Shown: piece by piece, positions 22,857 through 31,604 of the stretch
Layout of the letters: every line of letters begins with the position of its first letter
Numbering within the stretch: position 1 is the first letter of the stretch
From: JAVZLH01 sp049700435
GTDB taxonomy: Archaea; Thermoproteota; Bathyarchaeia; Bathyarchaeales; Bathycorpusculaceae
Length of the DNA: 32,868 nt
Assembly (NCBI GenBank): GCA_049700435.1
Contig: JBNAVK010000011.1
Coordinates: 1 to 32,868 of the forward strand
Reading direction: 5' to 3'
Translations under genes and position numbers: made by a program
The notes under the pieces: model-generated
Database searches by the model: none
The model's input: the letters and a program-made list of their open reading frames with translations, nothing else
Told to the model about the DNA's origin: nothing

Positions 22857-23935
22857 AGAGAGCCTTCATATCAGACTGTGAAGGTCCAATATCCAAAAAC
22901 GATAATGCCTTCGAGTTAACAGCCCACTTCGTTCCAAACGGCGACAAACTCTTCACAGTAATCAGCAAATACGATGATGTTCTTGCAGATGTCCTCAAGA
23001 GACCGAGTTATAAGGCGGGAGACACTTTAAGGCTTATTCTTCCCTTTCTCAAGGCTTATGATGTCTCAAACGAGAAAATGCGGGGGTTCTCTGCAAAAAG
23101 CTTGGTTCTAATAGCAAACACCAAGGAAACGCTAGAGTATTTGCGGAGTATAGCCCACGCTTTTATCGTGAGCACAAGCTATGAGCATTATATAAGGGCG
23201 CTTTGCCAAACAATAGGCTTCCCATACGAAAACACCTACTGCACAAAAGTCAACATCGACAAATACGTGCTGCCAGAAAAGGAAATTATTGAACTCAGAA
23301 AGATGGCGCTGGAAATTGCGCAAATGCCAGTCATCGAAATCCCGAATGGAGCAAAATCAATAGAAGACTTTTCAGAAAGAGACCGCGAAACAATCAGGCG
23401 CTTAGACGAGATTTTCTGGAAAGAAATGGCGGTGATGGCATCTAGAAAAATTTTGGAGGAAGTCAACCCTATCGGCGGTTTCGAAAAGGCTGAAGCCGTG
23501 AAGGACGCGGCGCAGAAAGCCAACATAGGGCTTTCCAACGTTATATATGTGGGCGACAGCATAACAGATGTTGAAGCCTTCAAACTCGTTAAAGGCGGGG
23601 GCGGCTTAACAGTTTCTTTCAACGGCAACCAATACGCCGTAAAAAACGCTGACATCGCCATCTTGTCAGAAAGCAGCCTAACCACAGCGGCAGTTGCAGA
23701 CATCTTCTGCAGATTTGGGAAAAACCAGGTTTTCGAACTGGTTGAAAAATGGAGCCGCGAAACACTGGCTAAAAGTTCAGTAAACCCGAACTTGCGCGAG
23801 AAACTGCTTAGGTTGTATCCGCAAAAGTTGCCCAAAGTTAAAATAGTGACCAGCGAAAATATGGATGTTCTGGCAAAAGAAAGCGCAGAATTCAGAAAGA
23901 AGGTGAGAGGAGAAGCCATTGGGAGACTGGGGTAA
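22853..23935 (+). CDS. HAD-superfamily hydrolase, COG4030/EhaR-like
   Basis: A 360-residue protein of the archaeal HAD family annotated in methanogens as energy-converting hydrogenase A subunit R. Motif I is ISDCEGPIS with Asp8 as the likely nucleophile; the second acidic position is Glu10, not Asp. Motif II is IVSTSYEHYI (Ser107). Motif IV is VGDSITDVEAF (GDSITD at 234-239). The characteristic family text LKAYDVSNEKMRGFS (66-80) and NTYCTKVNIDKY (127-138) is present. No hydrogenase genes are in the window, so the hydrogenase name should not be carried over. It is locked between purD (4-base overlap) and ftr (1-base overlap), suggesting a phosphatase acting in purine or pterin one-carbon metabolism. 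Start GTG. Confidence 0.82.
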   Translation: MKRAFISDCEGPISKNDNAFELTAHFVPNGDKLFTVISKYDDVLADVLKRPSYKAGDTLRLILPFLKAYDVSNEKMRGFSAKSLVLIANTKETLEYLRSIAHAFIVSTSYEHYIRALCQTIGFPYENTYCTKVNIDKYVLPEKEIIELRKMALEIAQMPVIEIPNGAKSIEDFSERDRETIRRLDEIFWKEMAVMASRKILEEVNPIGGFEKAEAVKDAAQKANIGLSNVIYVGDSITDVEAFKLVKGGGGLTVSFNGNQYAVKNADIAILSESSLTTAAVADIFCRFGKNQVFELVEKWSRETLAKSSVNPNLREKLLRLYPQKLPKVKIVTSENMDVLAKESAEFRKKVRGEAIGRLG

Positions 23936-24846
23936 TGGTTAAAGAAACCCTCATAGAGGACACTTATGCAGAAGCCTTTGAAGGAATCTACTGCCGCGTA
24001 ATTGTAACGGCAGATGACGAAGAAACTTTGAGGAAAGCCGCTGAAGACGCTACGGCAACCCCGTCCATAGTTATTGGCAGAGTGGAAGGCGGAATCGAAA
24101 AATGGCTAACTGAAAAAGAAACACCTGACAAACGCAAAGGCGCCTTAATACAGTTCTGGGGTGGAATAGACCCGAAGAAAGGCTTCTCTGACTCTCTGAA
24201 AAAGTTTGAAATCGAACTATCCTACAGAATACGTCAAGACATTCTCGTTAAACCCTTCACCGCAGTTTTTGATGCATTGCCAAACGCCGAAGGAAAGATT
24301 GACATGATGGAGCGTGTTGGGCACTGCGGAGACGGCTACGAATGGACAGATAAACAACATGGACGCGAAGTAATAGTTGTTCCCATAATGGTTCCAGACT
24401 TCATAATTGAACGCTATTTAGGCTATGCCCGAGGAGTTATGGGCGCAAACTTCTGGATAATGTGCAAAAACAAAAAAGCCTTGAAGGAAGCTGGTGAAAA
24501 GGCCCTAGAAGCAATACACGAAATTGCAAGCGTCACAACACCCTTCGACATATGCTCAGCTGGCTCCAAGCCCGAAACACGCTACCCATGGATAGGACCG
24601 ACAACAAACCACCCATACTGCCCATCGCTGAAAAAGAAGCTTGGCAAAGAATCTAAAGTTCCTGAAGGCGTCGGCTTTATTCCTGAAATAGTGATAAATG
24701 GCGTTTCGTTAGATGCTGTGAAAAAGGCTATGAGGGCTGGCATAGAGGCAGCATTAAACGTTGAAGGTGTGGTTAAAATTTCAGCCGGGAACTACGGCGG
24801 AAAACTCGGCGAATACAAGATTTATTTGCGTGAGCTGTTCAAATGA
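23935..24846 (+). CDS. ftr: Formylmethanofuran:tetrahydromethanopterin N-formyltransferase
   Basis: Moves the formyl group between methanofuran and H4MPT, a step of the archaeal Wood-Ljungdahl methyl branch. 303 residues, the usual length. Family landmarks are IEDTYAEAFEG near the start, FDALPNAEGK, GHCGDGYEW, VMGANFWIM (158-166), the stretch ending CSAGSKPETRYPWIGPTTN, then HPYCP, and the conserved C-terminus VVKISAGNYGGKLGEYKIYL. Start ATG overlaps the HAD stop by one base, and its own stop overlaps the pfkB start by four (ATGA). Its place inside a purine operon is notable, since purine synthesis consumes C1 units. No Fmd/Fwd, Mch or Mtd genes are seen nearby. Confidence 0.93.
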   Translation: MVKETLIEDTYAEAFEGIYCRVIVTADDEETLRKAAEDATATPSIVIGRVEGGIEKWLTEKETPDKRKGALIQFWGGIDPKKGFSDSLKKFEIELSYRIRQDILVKPFTAVFDALPNAEGKIDMMERVGHCGDGYEWTDKQHGREVIVVPIMVPDFIIERYLGYARGVMGANFWIMCKNKKALKEAGEKALEAIHEIASVTTPFDICSAGSKPETRYPWIGPTTNHPYCPSLKKKLGKESKVPEGVGFIPEIVINGVSLDAVKKAMRAGIEAALNVEGVVKISAGNYGGKLGEYKIYLRELFK

Positions 24847-25757
24847 AAAGCTTTGATGTTGTTGGTTTTGGGGCTTTAAACGTTGACAAACTTTTTAGGG
24901 TTAATAAGATAGCTGGAGCCGAAGAAGAAGGCTTCATAACAGACTATAAGGAGGCATGTGGCGGTTCAGCAGCCAACACCGTAGTGGGTTTAGCGAGGCT
25001 AGGCTGCAAAGTTGGCTTCCTAGGGAAAGTTGCCAAAGACAGTGAAGGCAAAATGCTAATTGAAGACTTTCGCCGAGAAGGCGTTGACACGGATGGGATA
25101 ATCATCGCGAAAAGAGGCAGAAGCGGAAAAGTCATGGGCTTCGTGGACGAGAAGGGAGAACGAGCATTATATGTTGACCCTGGCGTCAATGACACGATAG
25201 AATTTGAAGAAATAGACAAGGCTTACGCTTTTAACACGCAATTTTTGCATTTAACCTCTTTTGTTGGAGAAAAATCCTTCCAAACCCAGAAAAAACTTGT
25301 TAGTGCACTTCCAGAAAACGTTAAGGTCAGCCTAGACCCGGGCGAGCTTTACGCAAGAAAAGGTTTCGTCGCGCTTGAAACTATAATAAGGCGCACTTTT
25401 GTTTTGATGCCAAACCAGAACGAGCTTAAACTTTTAACTGGCACTTCCAATTACGAGGAAGGCGCAAAAATCTTGCTGAAGAAAGACATTAGAATAGTTG
25501 CTGTCAAACTTGGAAGTAGGGGCTGTTACGTGACTGATGGGCGAGAAAATCATCTGATAAACGCCTTCAAGGTTAAGGTTGTAGACACAACTGGTGCTGG
25601 TGACGCCTTCTGCGCTGGTTTTCTCTACGGTTTGATTAAGGGCAAAAGCCTCTACGAGTGTGGGAGGCTGGGCAATTTTGTGGCTTCACGTTGCATAATG
25701 AAAATGGGTGCCAGACCTGGGCTTCCAAGGCTTAAAGATTTAGAATTTCTTGGTTAA
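24843..25757 (+). CDS. PfkB-family sugar/nucleoside kinase
   Basis: A 304-residue kinase of the ribokinase-like fold. N-terminal signature ACGGSAANTVVGLARLG (38-54); C-terminal signature VVDTTGAGDAFCAGFLYG (246-263) with catalytic Asp254; the helix-capping MPNQNELKLLTG (189-200) is also typical. The substrate could be a sugar, a nucleoside or a cofactor precursor; archaeal members include inosine/guanosine kinases and ribokinases. Coupling to ftr (four-base overlap) and membership of the purine operon favour a nucleoside, ribose or pterin-related substrate, as inference. The 3' end overlaps purQ tail to tail by 18 bases. Confidence 0.88.
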   Translation: MKSFDVVGFGALNVDKLFRVNKIAGAEEEGFITDYKEACGGSAANTVVGLARLGCKVGFLGKVAKDSEGKMLIEDFRREGVDTDGIIIAKRGRSGKVMGFVDEKGERALYVDPGVNDTIEFEEIDKAYAFNTQFLHLTSFVGEKSFQTQKKLVSALPENVKVSLDPGELYARKGFVALETIIRRTFVLMPNQNELKLLTGTSNYEEGAKILLKKDIRIVAVKLGSRGCYVTDGRENHLINAFKVKVVDTTGAGDAFCAGFLYGLIKGKSLYECGRLGNFVASRCIMKMGARPGLPRLKDLEFLG

Positions 25758-26558
25758 GTGCTCAACTAGGCTTTCAAATATTAGTTTTCCGTCGCCGTAT
25801 TGCGGTAACCGCCTATGTCTGGTCCAGTCTGGCTGTTGCCACCAGTAAAACGCTCTTTCTGGATGAGGCATCAAACCAAACACTGTCCCTTCTGGACTGC
25901 ATATTCCAGCAATGTCGTGGAATGAACCGTTCGGGTTTGTTGGATAATGTCCTTCCGCGTATTCGCCTTCTCTGGTGCAGTAGCGGAAAACAAGCTGTTC
26001 ATTCTCGTAAAGCCTTTCCAAAAACTGTTTCTCCTTCTCCTTTGCGAAAATGAAGCGTCCCTCTGAATGGGCAACTGGCATGCGGAGAACCTTGCCCTCT
26101 GAAATTTTTTGTGTAAAAATGCATTTTCCTTTGTTTTCGTGTTTGAGGTAAATCCAGCGGCAATTGTAACCCTGTGGGATATTCGTGGCTAGAGCAGCCT
26201 CTGGATATGGGCTTATTCCCTCAAAACCGGGAAGCAAACCAGCCTCAACAAGTACTTGAAAGCCATTGCAAATTCCGAGGATTGGGCGTTCTTCTTCCAC
26301 AAAGGCTTTCAGTTCCTTCTCCAGTTTTGCCATAATCCACTTAGCCCAAATGGCTCCAGCCCGCACATAATCCCCGTAGGAAAAGCCTCCTGGAAAAATT
26401 AACGCGCTGTATTCCAGTAGGTTCTTTTTCTTAACCAACTCGTTTACATGCACTATGCGGGCTTGAACGCCAAGTTCCTCGCAAGCGCGTTTGGTTTCTG
26501 TATCGCAGTTTGTTCCGCCTACACGCAAAATGCAGATTTTGACATCCTCGGTTTTCAA
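25740..26558 (-). CDS. purQ: FGAM synthase glutaminase subunit
   Basis: Releases ammonia from glutamine for PurL. A class I glutamine amidotransferase with catalytic Cys97 in GICNGFQVL and His232/Glu234 in LMPHPERAF. Early motif GGTNCD (14-19) and FPGGFSYGDYVRAGA (55-69) are typical of PurQ. It is 272 residues from TTG 26558, just after the purL stop, with GGCGGGG about eight bases before. An in-frame TTG at 26591 would add 11 residues and overlap purL by 31 bases. It is longer than the minimal PurQ (about 225 residues), with extra loops around 110-160. Last gene of purS-purL-purQ and convergent with pfkB. Confidence 0.93.
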   Translation of the reverse strand: MKTEDVKICILRVGGTNCDTETKRACEELGVQARIVHVNELVKKKNLLEYSALIFPGGFSYGDYVRAGAIWAKWIMAKLEKELKAFVEEERPILGICNGFQVLVEAGLLPGFEGISPYPEAALATNIPQGYNCRWIYLKHENKGKCIFTQKISEGKVLRMPVAHSEGRFIFAKEKEKQFLERLYENEQLVFRYCTREGEYAEGHYPTNPNGSFHDIAGICSPEGTVFGLMPHPERAFYWWQQPDWTRHRRLPQYGDGKLIFESLVEHLTKKF

Positions 26559-26560
26559 AG

Positions 26561-28936
26561 CTAAACCCCGCCGCTTAACGTTCTTTTCCAACTTGTCAAC
26601 AACTCATCAATTGAAGCGTCAACAACAACTTTTCCCTTCAAGCCTTTAATACGCAGCCGCTTTTCCTCGGTGACTCTTCCCATGTTTACGCAGGCTTTTC
26701 CTTTCATCAACGCTTCGAACTCTTTCTTGGCTTTAGGCGAAACTTCAACAAGAAAACGGCTGTTCGACTCGGAAAACAAGATGAAATCATCACGGTTTAA
26801 GGCTTCGCCCGGCACTTTTCGCAAGTCCAGTTCTAAACCGTAGCCGCCAGCGAAAGCCATTTCCGCTGCAGCCACCGCTAACCCGCCTTCAGACAAGTCG
26901 TGGCATGCCTTAACAAGTCCTAAGTCAATGGCTTTGGTAATTGCCTTGAAGGTTTTCTTCGCTGTTTTTGGGCGAACTTTAGGCACGCTTTTTCCTATAA
27001 AGCCCTTCAGTCCGTAGTATTCAGAGCCGCCGAGCTCGTTGAAAGTTTCGCCAACAACATATACTAAATCATCGGGCTCCTTCACGTCAACAGAAACCGC
27101 CAAACGAACATCTGGAATTATCCCAACAGCCGTAATCAAAAGCGTAGGCGTCACCGGACCCAGCGGAGACTCATTGTAAAGGCTGTCCTTCCCCGAGATA
27201 AAAGGCGTGCCAAAAGCAGTTGCAAAATCATAACATGCTTCGCAAGCCCTAACAAGGCTTCCAAGCCTTTCTGGTTTTTCAGGGTTGCCCCAAGTGAAGT
27301 TGTCCAGTAGGGCTATTCTTCTTCCGCCGACAGCAACGTTATTTCTTATGGCTTCGTCTATGGCGGAAGCAGCCATCCAATAAGTGTCAATTCTACCATA
27401 ACGCGGGTTCATTCCGCACGAAACAACCAATCCCCTCCAAGAATCATCAAGAGGTTTTATAATAGCTGCATCGTTCGGACCTCCACGCTCCCCATGTAAG
27501 GGCTTAAGCACAGTGTTTCCCTTCACTTCATGGTCGTAGGTGCGCACCACGCTTTCTTTGCTTGCAATGTTTGGCGAAGCCAAAATCTGCATAAGCGTCT
27601 CAGTCAAGTTTTCTGGAATTGGGAAATTTGGCTCTTCAAAACTTGATGGTTTATACTCTGCTTTTCTAGTGGCTTTTGGCGGTTCAAAAAGGAATGGGAT
27701 GTCAACTTCCGCAACTTTTTCATCATGGTAAAAGATTCTCAAAATTTTGTCGGCGGTAAACTTCCCGATGGCTGTGGCTTCAACATCCTCTTCGGTGAAG
27801 ATTTCTAAAACTTTTTCAAGGTTTTCAGGAGGCACGACGAAGAGCATTCTTTCTTGGGATTCGGAAATGTAAATCTCCCAAGGCGCCAAACCAGCATATT
27901 TTAAGGGAACTTTTTCAAGCCAAACAACAGCGCCACAGCCAAACTTCTTAGCGGTTTCGCCAACAGCAGATGAAAGCCCACCACCACCTAAATCAGTTAT
28001 TGCAGAAGCCAGTTCGAAGTCTCGAACTTTAATTATCGCCCTTTTCAACTTTTCCTCTTCGATTGGGTTCGCAATTTGAACCGCTGGTCTTGAAACCTCC
28101 TCCGATTTCTCAGTTAGCTCCGCTGAAGCGAAAGTCACGCCGTGAATACCATCACGCCCAGTTTTTCCACCAGCCAAAACTATCACGTCGTTTGGCTTGG
28201 CGTTTTTCCTGAATTTTTTTAGGGGCAATATGCCAATACAGCCGCAGTAGACAACGACATTTCCTGTGTAGCTCTCGTCGAAGTATATGGCTCCGTTCAC
28301 AGTTGGGATTCCCATGTTGTTGCCATAGCTTCCTATACCCGCAACCACACCCATGTAAACATACTTCGGATGCTTAACGCCAAACGGAAGCTTTTCATAA
28401 TCAAAATCCAACGGTCCGAAACCCAAAACATCAGTGCACGCTATTGGGTCTGCCCAAACCCCCAAAATATCGCGTATAACGCCGCCGACGCCTGTGGCAG
28501 CGCCTCCAAATGGTTCGATTGCAGATGGATGATTATGAGTTTCAACTTTAACAGCTATCCCATAATCCCTTTCGAAACGGATTATTCCCGCGTTATCTTC
28601 GAAAACAGAGACGCACCATTTTGGATTAATTTTTTCTGTAGCTTTCATGATATAGGTTTTGAAGAGGCTGTCAATTTCCTTGCCATCAATTAATATTTTG
28701 CCTTTGAAAGTTTTGTGAAAGCAGTGTTCAGACCATGTCTGTCCAATTGTTTGAAGCTCCACATCCGTCGGGTTTCGCTTAAGCGTTCGGAAATATTCTT
28801 GAACAGCTTTCATTTCCTGCAAGTTTAAGCCTATCCCCAACTCCTTGCTTATCTCTAAAAGCTGCTCGTCAGAGGCTCCAGCCAAATTTATTTCGAAAAG
28901 CTGGAAAGGAGTTTTCCTTCGAATGTAAAGGCTCAT
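26561..28936 (-). CDS. purL: Phosphoribosylformylglycinamidine synthase, PurL subunit
   Basis: Converts FGAR to FGAM with ATP, using ammonia from PurQ in a PurS-PurL-PurQ complex. 791 residues, the small PurL type with no fused glutaminase. Motifs: TWSEHCFHKTF (67-77), VETHNHPSAIEPFGGAATG (131-149), a glycine run ITDLGGGGLSSAVGE, YDHEVKGNTVLKPLHG, SGKDSLYNE and CHDLSEGGLAVAAAEMAF. Both AIRS-type ATP-binding halves are intact. The ATG overlaps the purS stop by four bases (ATGA) and the stop lies two bases before the preferred purQ start, so the three subunits are made from one message in complex order. Confidence 0.96.
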   Translation of the reverse strand: MSLYIRRKTPFQLFEINLAGASDEQLLEISKELGIGLNLQEMKAVQEYFRTLKRNPTDVELQTIGQTWSEHCFHKTFKGKILIDGKEIDSLFKTYIMKATEKINPKWCVSVFEDNAGIIRFERDYGIAVKVETHNHPSAIEPFGGAATGVGGVIRDILGVWADPIACTDVLGFGPLDFDYEKLPFGVKHPKYVYMGVVAGIGSYGNNMGIPTVNGAIYFDESYTGNVVVYCGCIGILPLKKFRKNAKPNDVIVLAGGKTGRDGIHGVTFASAELTEKSEEVSRPAVQIANPIEEEKLKRAIIKVRDFELASAITDLGGGGLSSAVGETAKKFGCGAVVWLEKVPLKYAGLAPWEIYISESQERMLFVVPPENLEKVLEIFTEEDVEATAIGKFTADKILRIFYHDEKVAEVDIPFLFEPPKATRKAEYKPSSFEEPNFPIPENLTETLMQILASPNIASKESVVRTYDHEVKGNTVLKPLHGERGGPNDAAIIKPLDDSWRGLVVSCGMNPRYGRIDTYWMAASAIDEAIRNNVAVGGRRIALLDNFTWGNPEKPERLGSLVRACEACYDFATAFGTPFISGKDSLYNESPLGPVTPTLLITAVGIIPDVRLAVSVDVKEPDDLVYVVGETFNELGGSEYYGLKGFIGKSVPKVRPKTAKKTFKAITKAIDLGLVKACHDLSEGGLAVAAAEMAFAGGYGLELDLRKVPGEALNRDDFILFSESNSRFLVEVSPKAKKEFEALMKGKACVNMGRVTEEKRLRIKGLKGKVVVDASIDELLTSWKRTLSGGV

Positions 28937-29184
28937 CTCACTTCCTCAATCGTAAACTTGTAATTATCCTTCGTCGGATTCGCCAAAAGCCTCCTACACA
29001 TTTCCTCAGCCTTAACACCAGCCTCCTCACGTGAACCCGCCTCAAGGACAACAGTGTAAACCTTACCTACATTAACACTATTAACACGGTAGCCGAGTTC
29101 TTTCAGCAAGCGCGCGGTAGTTTCGCCTTCTGGATCGCTGTGCCCCGATTTTAAACTCACTTCGATTCTCAAACGGTATTTCAT
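28933..29184 (-). CDS. purS: FGAM synthase PurS subunit
   Basis: The small bridging subunit of the PurS-PurL-PurQ complex. 83 residues with the expected beta-alpha-beta pattern: YRLRIEVSLKSGHSDPEG, then ARLLKELGYRVNSVNVGKVY, then a C-terminal helix and strand (AEEMCRRLLANPTKDNYKF). It starts at ATG 29184. A TATA element at 29206-29215 is about 25 bases away and no ribosome binding site is seen, so the message is probably leaderless. Overlaps purL by four bases. Confidence 0.93.
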   Translation of the reverse strand: MKYRLRIEVSLKSGHSDPEGETTARLLKELGYRVNSVNVGKVYTVVLEAGSREEAGVKAEEMCRRLLANPTKDNYKFTIEEVR

Positions 29185-29205
29185 AGGCTAAGTTTGATTT
29201 CTAGG

Positions 29206-29215
29206 AAATTTAAAC
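29206..29215 (-). promoter_or_regulatory. TATA box of purS-purL-purQ
   Basis: The minus strand reads GTTTAAATTT here. Start of transcription about 25 bases away falls on or next to the purS ATG. It lies in the 61-base gap after purM, so purSLQ can be transcribed without purM. Confidence 0.5.
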
Positions 29216-29245
29216 GCTTTCATCATTAACGATGCAAACAGCCCC

Positions 29246-30325
29246 CTAACTTAAAACAAACCGTCTACCCTTATAACGAATCGTTATTCTCCCAGAATCA
29301 TTCACAAGCCCTATCTGCTCTGCATTCACTCCAGTCCTATCCAAAACATCCATAGCCCTATCCGCGTCTTCTTTATCCACAACTATGGCGAAACCCCATC
29401 CCATGTTAAAAGTCCTAAACATCTCCTCATCGGTGAGAACCCCGCCAAGCTCCGAAGCAGTTTTCTGAATTAACTCAAAGATGGGCTGGGGCTTAAAATT
29501 GTCAAACTCAAAACCTACACCTTTCGAAAACGCCGTTAAGCGGTCAAACTTTAAATATGCATCGCCCGTGATGTGCACTGCAGCCTTCACTTTAACTTCC
29601 TCAGCTACTTTCAGCAGCGGCTTAACGTAAATCCTAGTTGGCTCGAGAACTTCATAGACTATCTCTCTGTGAAAGCCTTCTTGGATGTCAAAAGGCTCGT
29701 ATTTTCCACCCCAATGTTTGAATAAAATTTTTCGTGCAAGAGAAATCCCGTTGCTGTGGATTCCCGAACTCCGCAAGCCTATAACAACATCGTCAGTCCT
29801 TAAATCCTTTCCAGAAATCACCTTATCCCTTTCAACTTCACCTATCGCCGCGAAAACCATGTCAAAACCCTTACCCTCAACCAACCCTTTTATCAATTCT
29901 CCCACGTCGCCTATTTCGCCGCTTGGCACAACACAACTCGCTTCTTCAGCGCCCTTCACTATACCCTTCATCCACTCACGAACCAAAACAGGATCAGAAA
30001 CTTGAGCATGAATGTTGTCTGCAACGGCTAAAGGTCGGGCGCCCGAACGTATAACATCATTAACAGCCATGGCAACTCCATCAATCCCGATTGTATCATA
30101 TTTCTCCGCTAACTGTGCCACAAGAACCTTTGTGCCGACGCCCTCAATAACAAGGTCTAGATAACAGTTTTCTCTAAAAGGAAAAATGTTCCCGTAGGGA
30201 AGCCGAATCACCTTGCCGTAACGACTAAACCTGTAAGTTCTTTTCAAAACTGTTAATGCCCCCTTTGACTTTCGCCTCAGTTTCCTGTCGACACCAGCAC
30301 GGGAATATGTAAATGTTTGAGGCAA
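29246..30325 (-). CDS. purM: Phosphoribosylformylglycinamidine cyclo-ligase (AIR synthetase)
   Basis: Closes FGAM to AIR with ATP, directly after PurSLQ. 359 residues of the AIRS family: LVIEGVGTKV (58-67), IGIDGVAMAVNDVIRSGARP, SGEIGDVGELI, RSSGIHSNGISLARK, then HITGDAYLKFDRL where bacterial PurM has HITGGG, an archaeal-type variation. FNMGWGFAIVV near the C-terminus is typical. The start is TTG 30325 with TAGGGGAT a few bases upstream; the frame has no better start before it. A separate TATA element lies at 30367-30377. It lies 61 bases before purS, same strand. Confidence 0.93.
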   Translation of the reverse strand: MPQTFTYSRAGVDRKLRRKSKGALTVLKRTYRFSRYGKVIRLPYGNIFPFRENCYLDLVIEGVGTKVLVAQLAEKYDTIGIDGVAMAVNDVIRSGARPLAVADNIHAQVSDPVLVREWMKGIVKGAEEASCVVPSGEIGDVGELIKGLVEGKGFDMVFAAIGEVERDKVISGKDLRTDDVVIGLRSSGIHSNGISLARKILFKHWGGKYEPFDIQEGFHREIVYEVLEPTRIYVKPLLKVAEEVKVKAAVHITGDAYLKFDRLTAFSKGVGFEFDNFKPQPIFELIQKTASELGGVLTDEEMFRTFNMGWGFAIVVDKEDADRAMDVLDRTGVNAEQIGLVNDSGRITIRYKGRRFVLS

Positions 30326-30366
30326 ATTTATCCCCTAAATTAGGCAAATAAGAATTGAAACTCTAA

Positions 30367-30377
30367 CGTAAATATGC
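30367..30377 (-). promoter_or_regulatory. TATA element of purM
   Basis: The minus strand reads GCATATTTACG about 42-52 bases before the TTG start of purM, with a Shine-Dalgarno-like GGGGAT between. Confidence 0.4.
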
Positions 30378-30437
30378 GTTTCCTTCAAGTGCAAAAAGAG
30401 GGAAATAAATGCTTGGCGTTTTCCTTCTCGATTAAGA

Positions 30438-30803
30438 TTATTTCATCTTCTGCAGACAGTATCGTATGTTAGGCGTTTCAGAATCAGCATCAGACAGCAT
30501 GTCCCGCAGCACGTTGTAGTGCTTCAGAAAAGTCAAACCTTTCTCGCTGGCTCTGTAAAAAACTTTTTCACCCTTAACGCTTACCTCAACCAAACCCGAC
30601 ATGCTAAGCGGCTTCAAATATTTTTTAAGCTGAGAATAGTTAATGCTCGTCTGCTTCATTATGGAATATAAGCCAGAATCACCAAACTTTACAGCCTCCA
30701 ATATTAGAGCTACAATTTCAATATAGCTCCTATACTTCTTCTGCGAAGGAAGGCGAATTAAGCTAATCTCCCTCAAATAATTCGCCACAACACGCACCAA
30801 CAA
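30438..30803 (-). CDS. HTH_45-type winged-helix regulator
   Basis: A protein of up to 121 residues of the same family as the 12810-13097 product: KKYRSYIEIVALILEAVKFG, then SIMKQTSINYSQLKKYLKPL, GLVEVSVKGEKVFYRAS and EKGLTFLKHYNVLRDML. The end (about 106-121) is extra. The start is uncertain: TTG 30803 is the outermost. An A/T box at about 30806-30818 would place transcription near 30780-30785, so the TTG at 30782, which gives a 114-residue protein, is plausible. Located just upstream of purM on the same strand, it is a candidate local regulator; no target sites are identified. Confidence 0.75.
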   Translation of the reverse strand: MLVRVVANYLREISLIRLPSQKKYRSYIEIVALILEAVKFGDSGLYSIMKQTSINYSQLKKYLKPLSMSGLVEVSVKGEKVFYRASEKGLTFLKHYNVLRDMLSDADSETPNIRYCLQKMK

Positions 30804-30931
30804 TTAAATTAAACATTGAAATAGTTAGGAATTTTTTCAGTAGACTTTATTGAAACGAGAAAAAACGAAGCATTTTTAGGCTTCTTTCTTTTCTTTTATT
30901 TCAATTGAAACTGTTGAAAAGATGAAAAGCA

Positions 30932-31543
30932 TTGTCGCAACGTAAACTAACACGCACCGAAATACAAATCCTGCAAGAAGCCCTAAGCTCAGACTACAAA
31001 GACGGTAACATACGCCTCCGCGAAGGCGAATATCAATACGACCTCGCAAAAGCCATAGCATCCTTCCAGTTGGAACTGCACTTCCCTAACATAAAAGAGC
31101 TTGTGGGAAAATTCTACGGGGAAGACAAAGTCAACGATGTCCAGTTCATACGTAAAATCCAAACAATATTGAAAAAAATGGAAAAAAGCAACGTCGTCAG
31201 AATCTTGCCAAAAAGTAGACCATGGGAACTGCAAAGGTATACCCTCACGAGCTTCAGGTTTAGAGACAGCGACAAAAACCTCGCAACTTTTGCCACAGAG
31301 GAACAAATAAAAGAAAGCCAAAACCTTCTTCGTTCTGCACTAAACCAACAGCAAATAAGCCCAGCCGAAATTGGCAAAACCCGCATAAAAATCTACACGT
31401 TAACACTCATAATAATAGCTTCTTACTTGGTCATCCTATGGGATTTCATACAATCCAACATCAACCCCGCAATCTTTATTCCAGCCTTCTCCATAGCAGT
31501 CGTATGCTCAATAATAGTAGGCAGAATCCTATCCCAAAGATAA
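30932..31543 (+). CDS. Membrane-anchored protein with possible winged-helix N-terminus
   Basis: A 203-residue protein starting at TTG 30932. Residues 1-60 are helical (TRTEIQILQEALSSDYKDGN and DLAKAIASFQLELHFPN). Residues about 68-112 look like a winged helix (FIRKIQTILKKMEKSNVVRI, then WELQRYTLTSFRFRD as wing). A charged stretch follows, and two membrane helices end the protein (about 153-172 and 178-200). Membrane-bound winged-helix proteins occur in archaea and may sense signals at the membrane, but I do not recognise this family. It is divergent from the HTH_45 gene and 61 bases before the beta-helix gene on the same strand. Confidence 0.65.
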   Translation: MSQRKLTRTEIQILQEALSSDYKDGNIRLREGEYQYDLAKAIASFQLELHFPNIKELVGKFYGEDKVNDVQFIRKIQTILKKMEKSNVVRILPKSRPWELQRYTLTSFRFRDSDKNLATFATEEQIKESQNLLRSALNQQQISPAEIGKTRIKIYTLTLIIIASYLVILWDFIQSNINPAIFIPAFSIAVVCSIIVGRILSQR

Positions 31544-31604
31544 TCCGCAAACTTTAACACTTAATAGACTACACCATTTACTGAAGAAAAGGGTGTGATT
31601 ATAA

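Noticed and set aside
22853..23935. Naming the HAD protein as a hydrogenase subunit (EhaR)
   Set aside because: The name comes only from the methanogen eha operon. The motifs are those of a soluble HAD hydrolase and no hydrogenase gene is present here.
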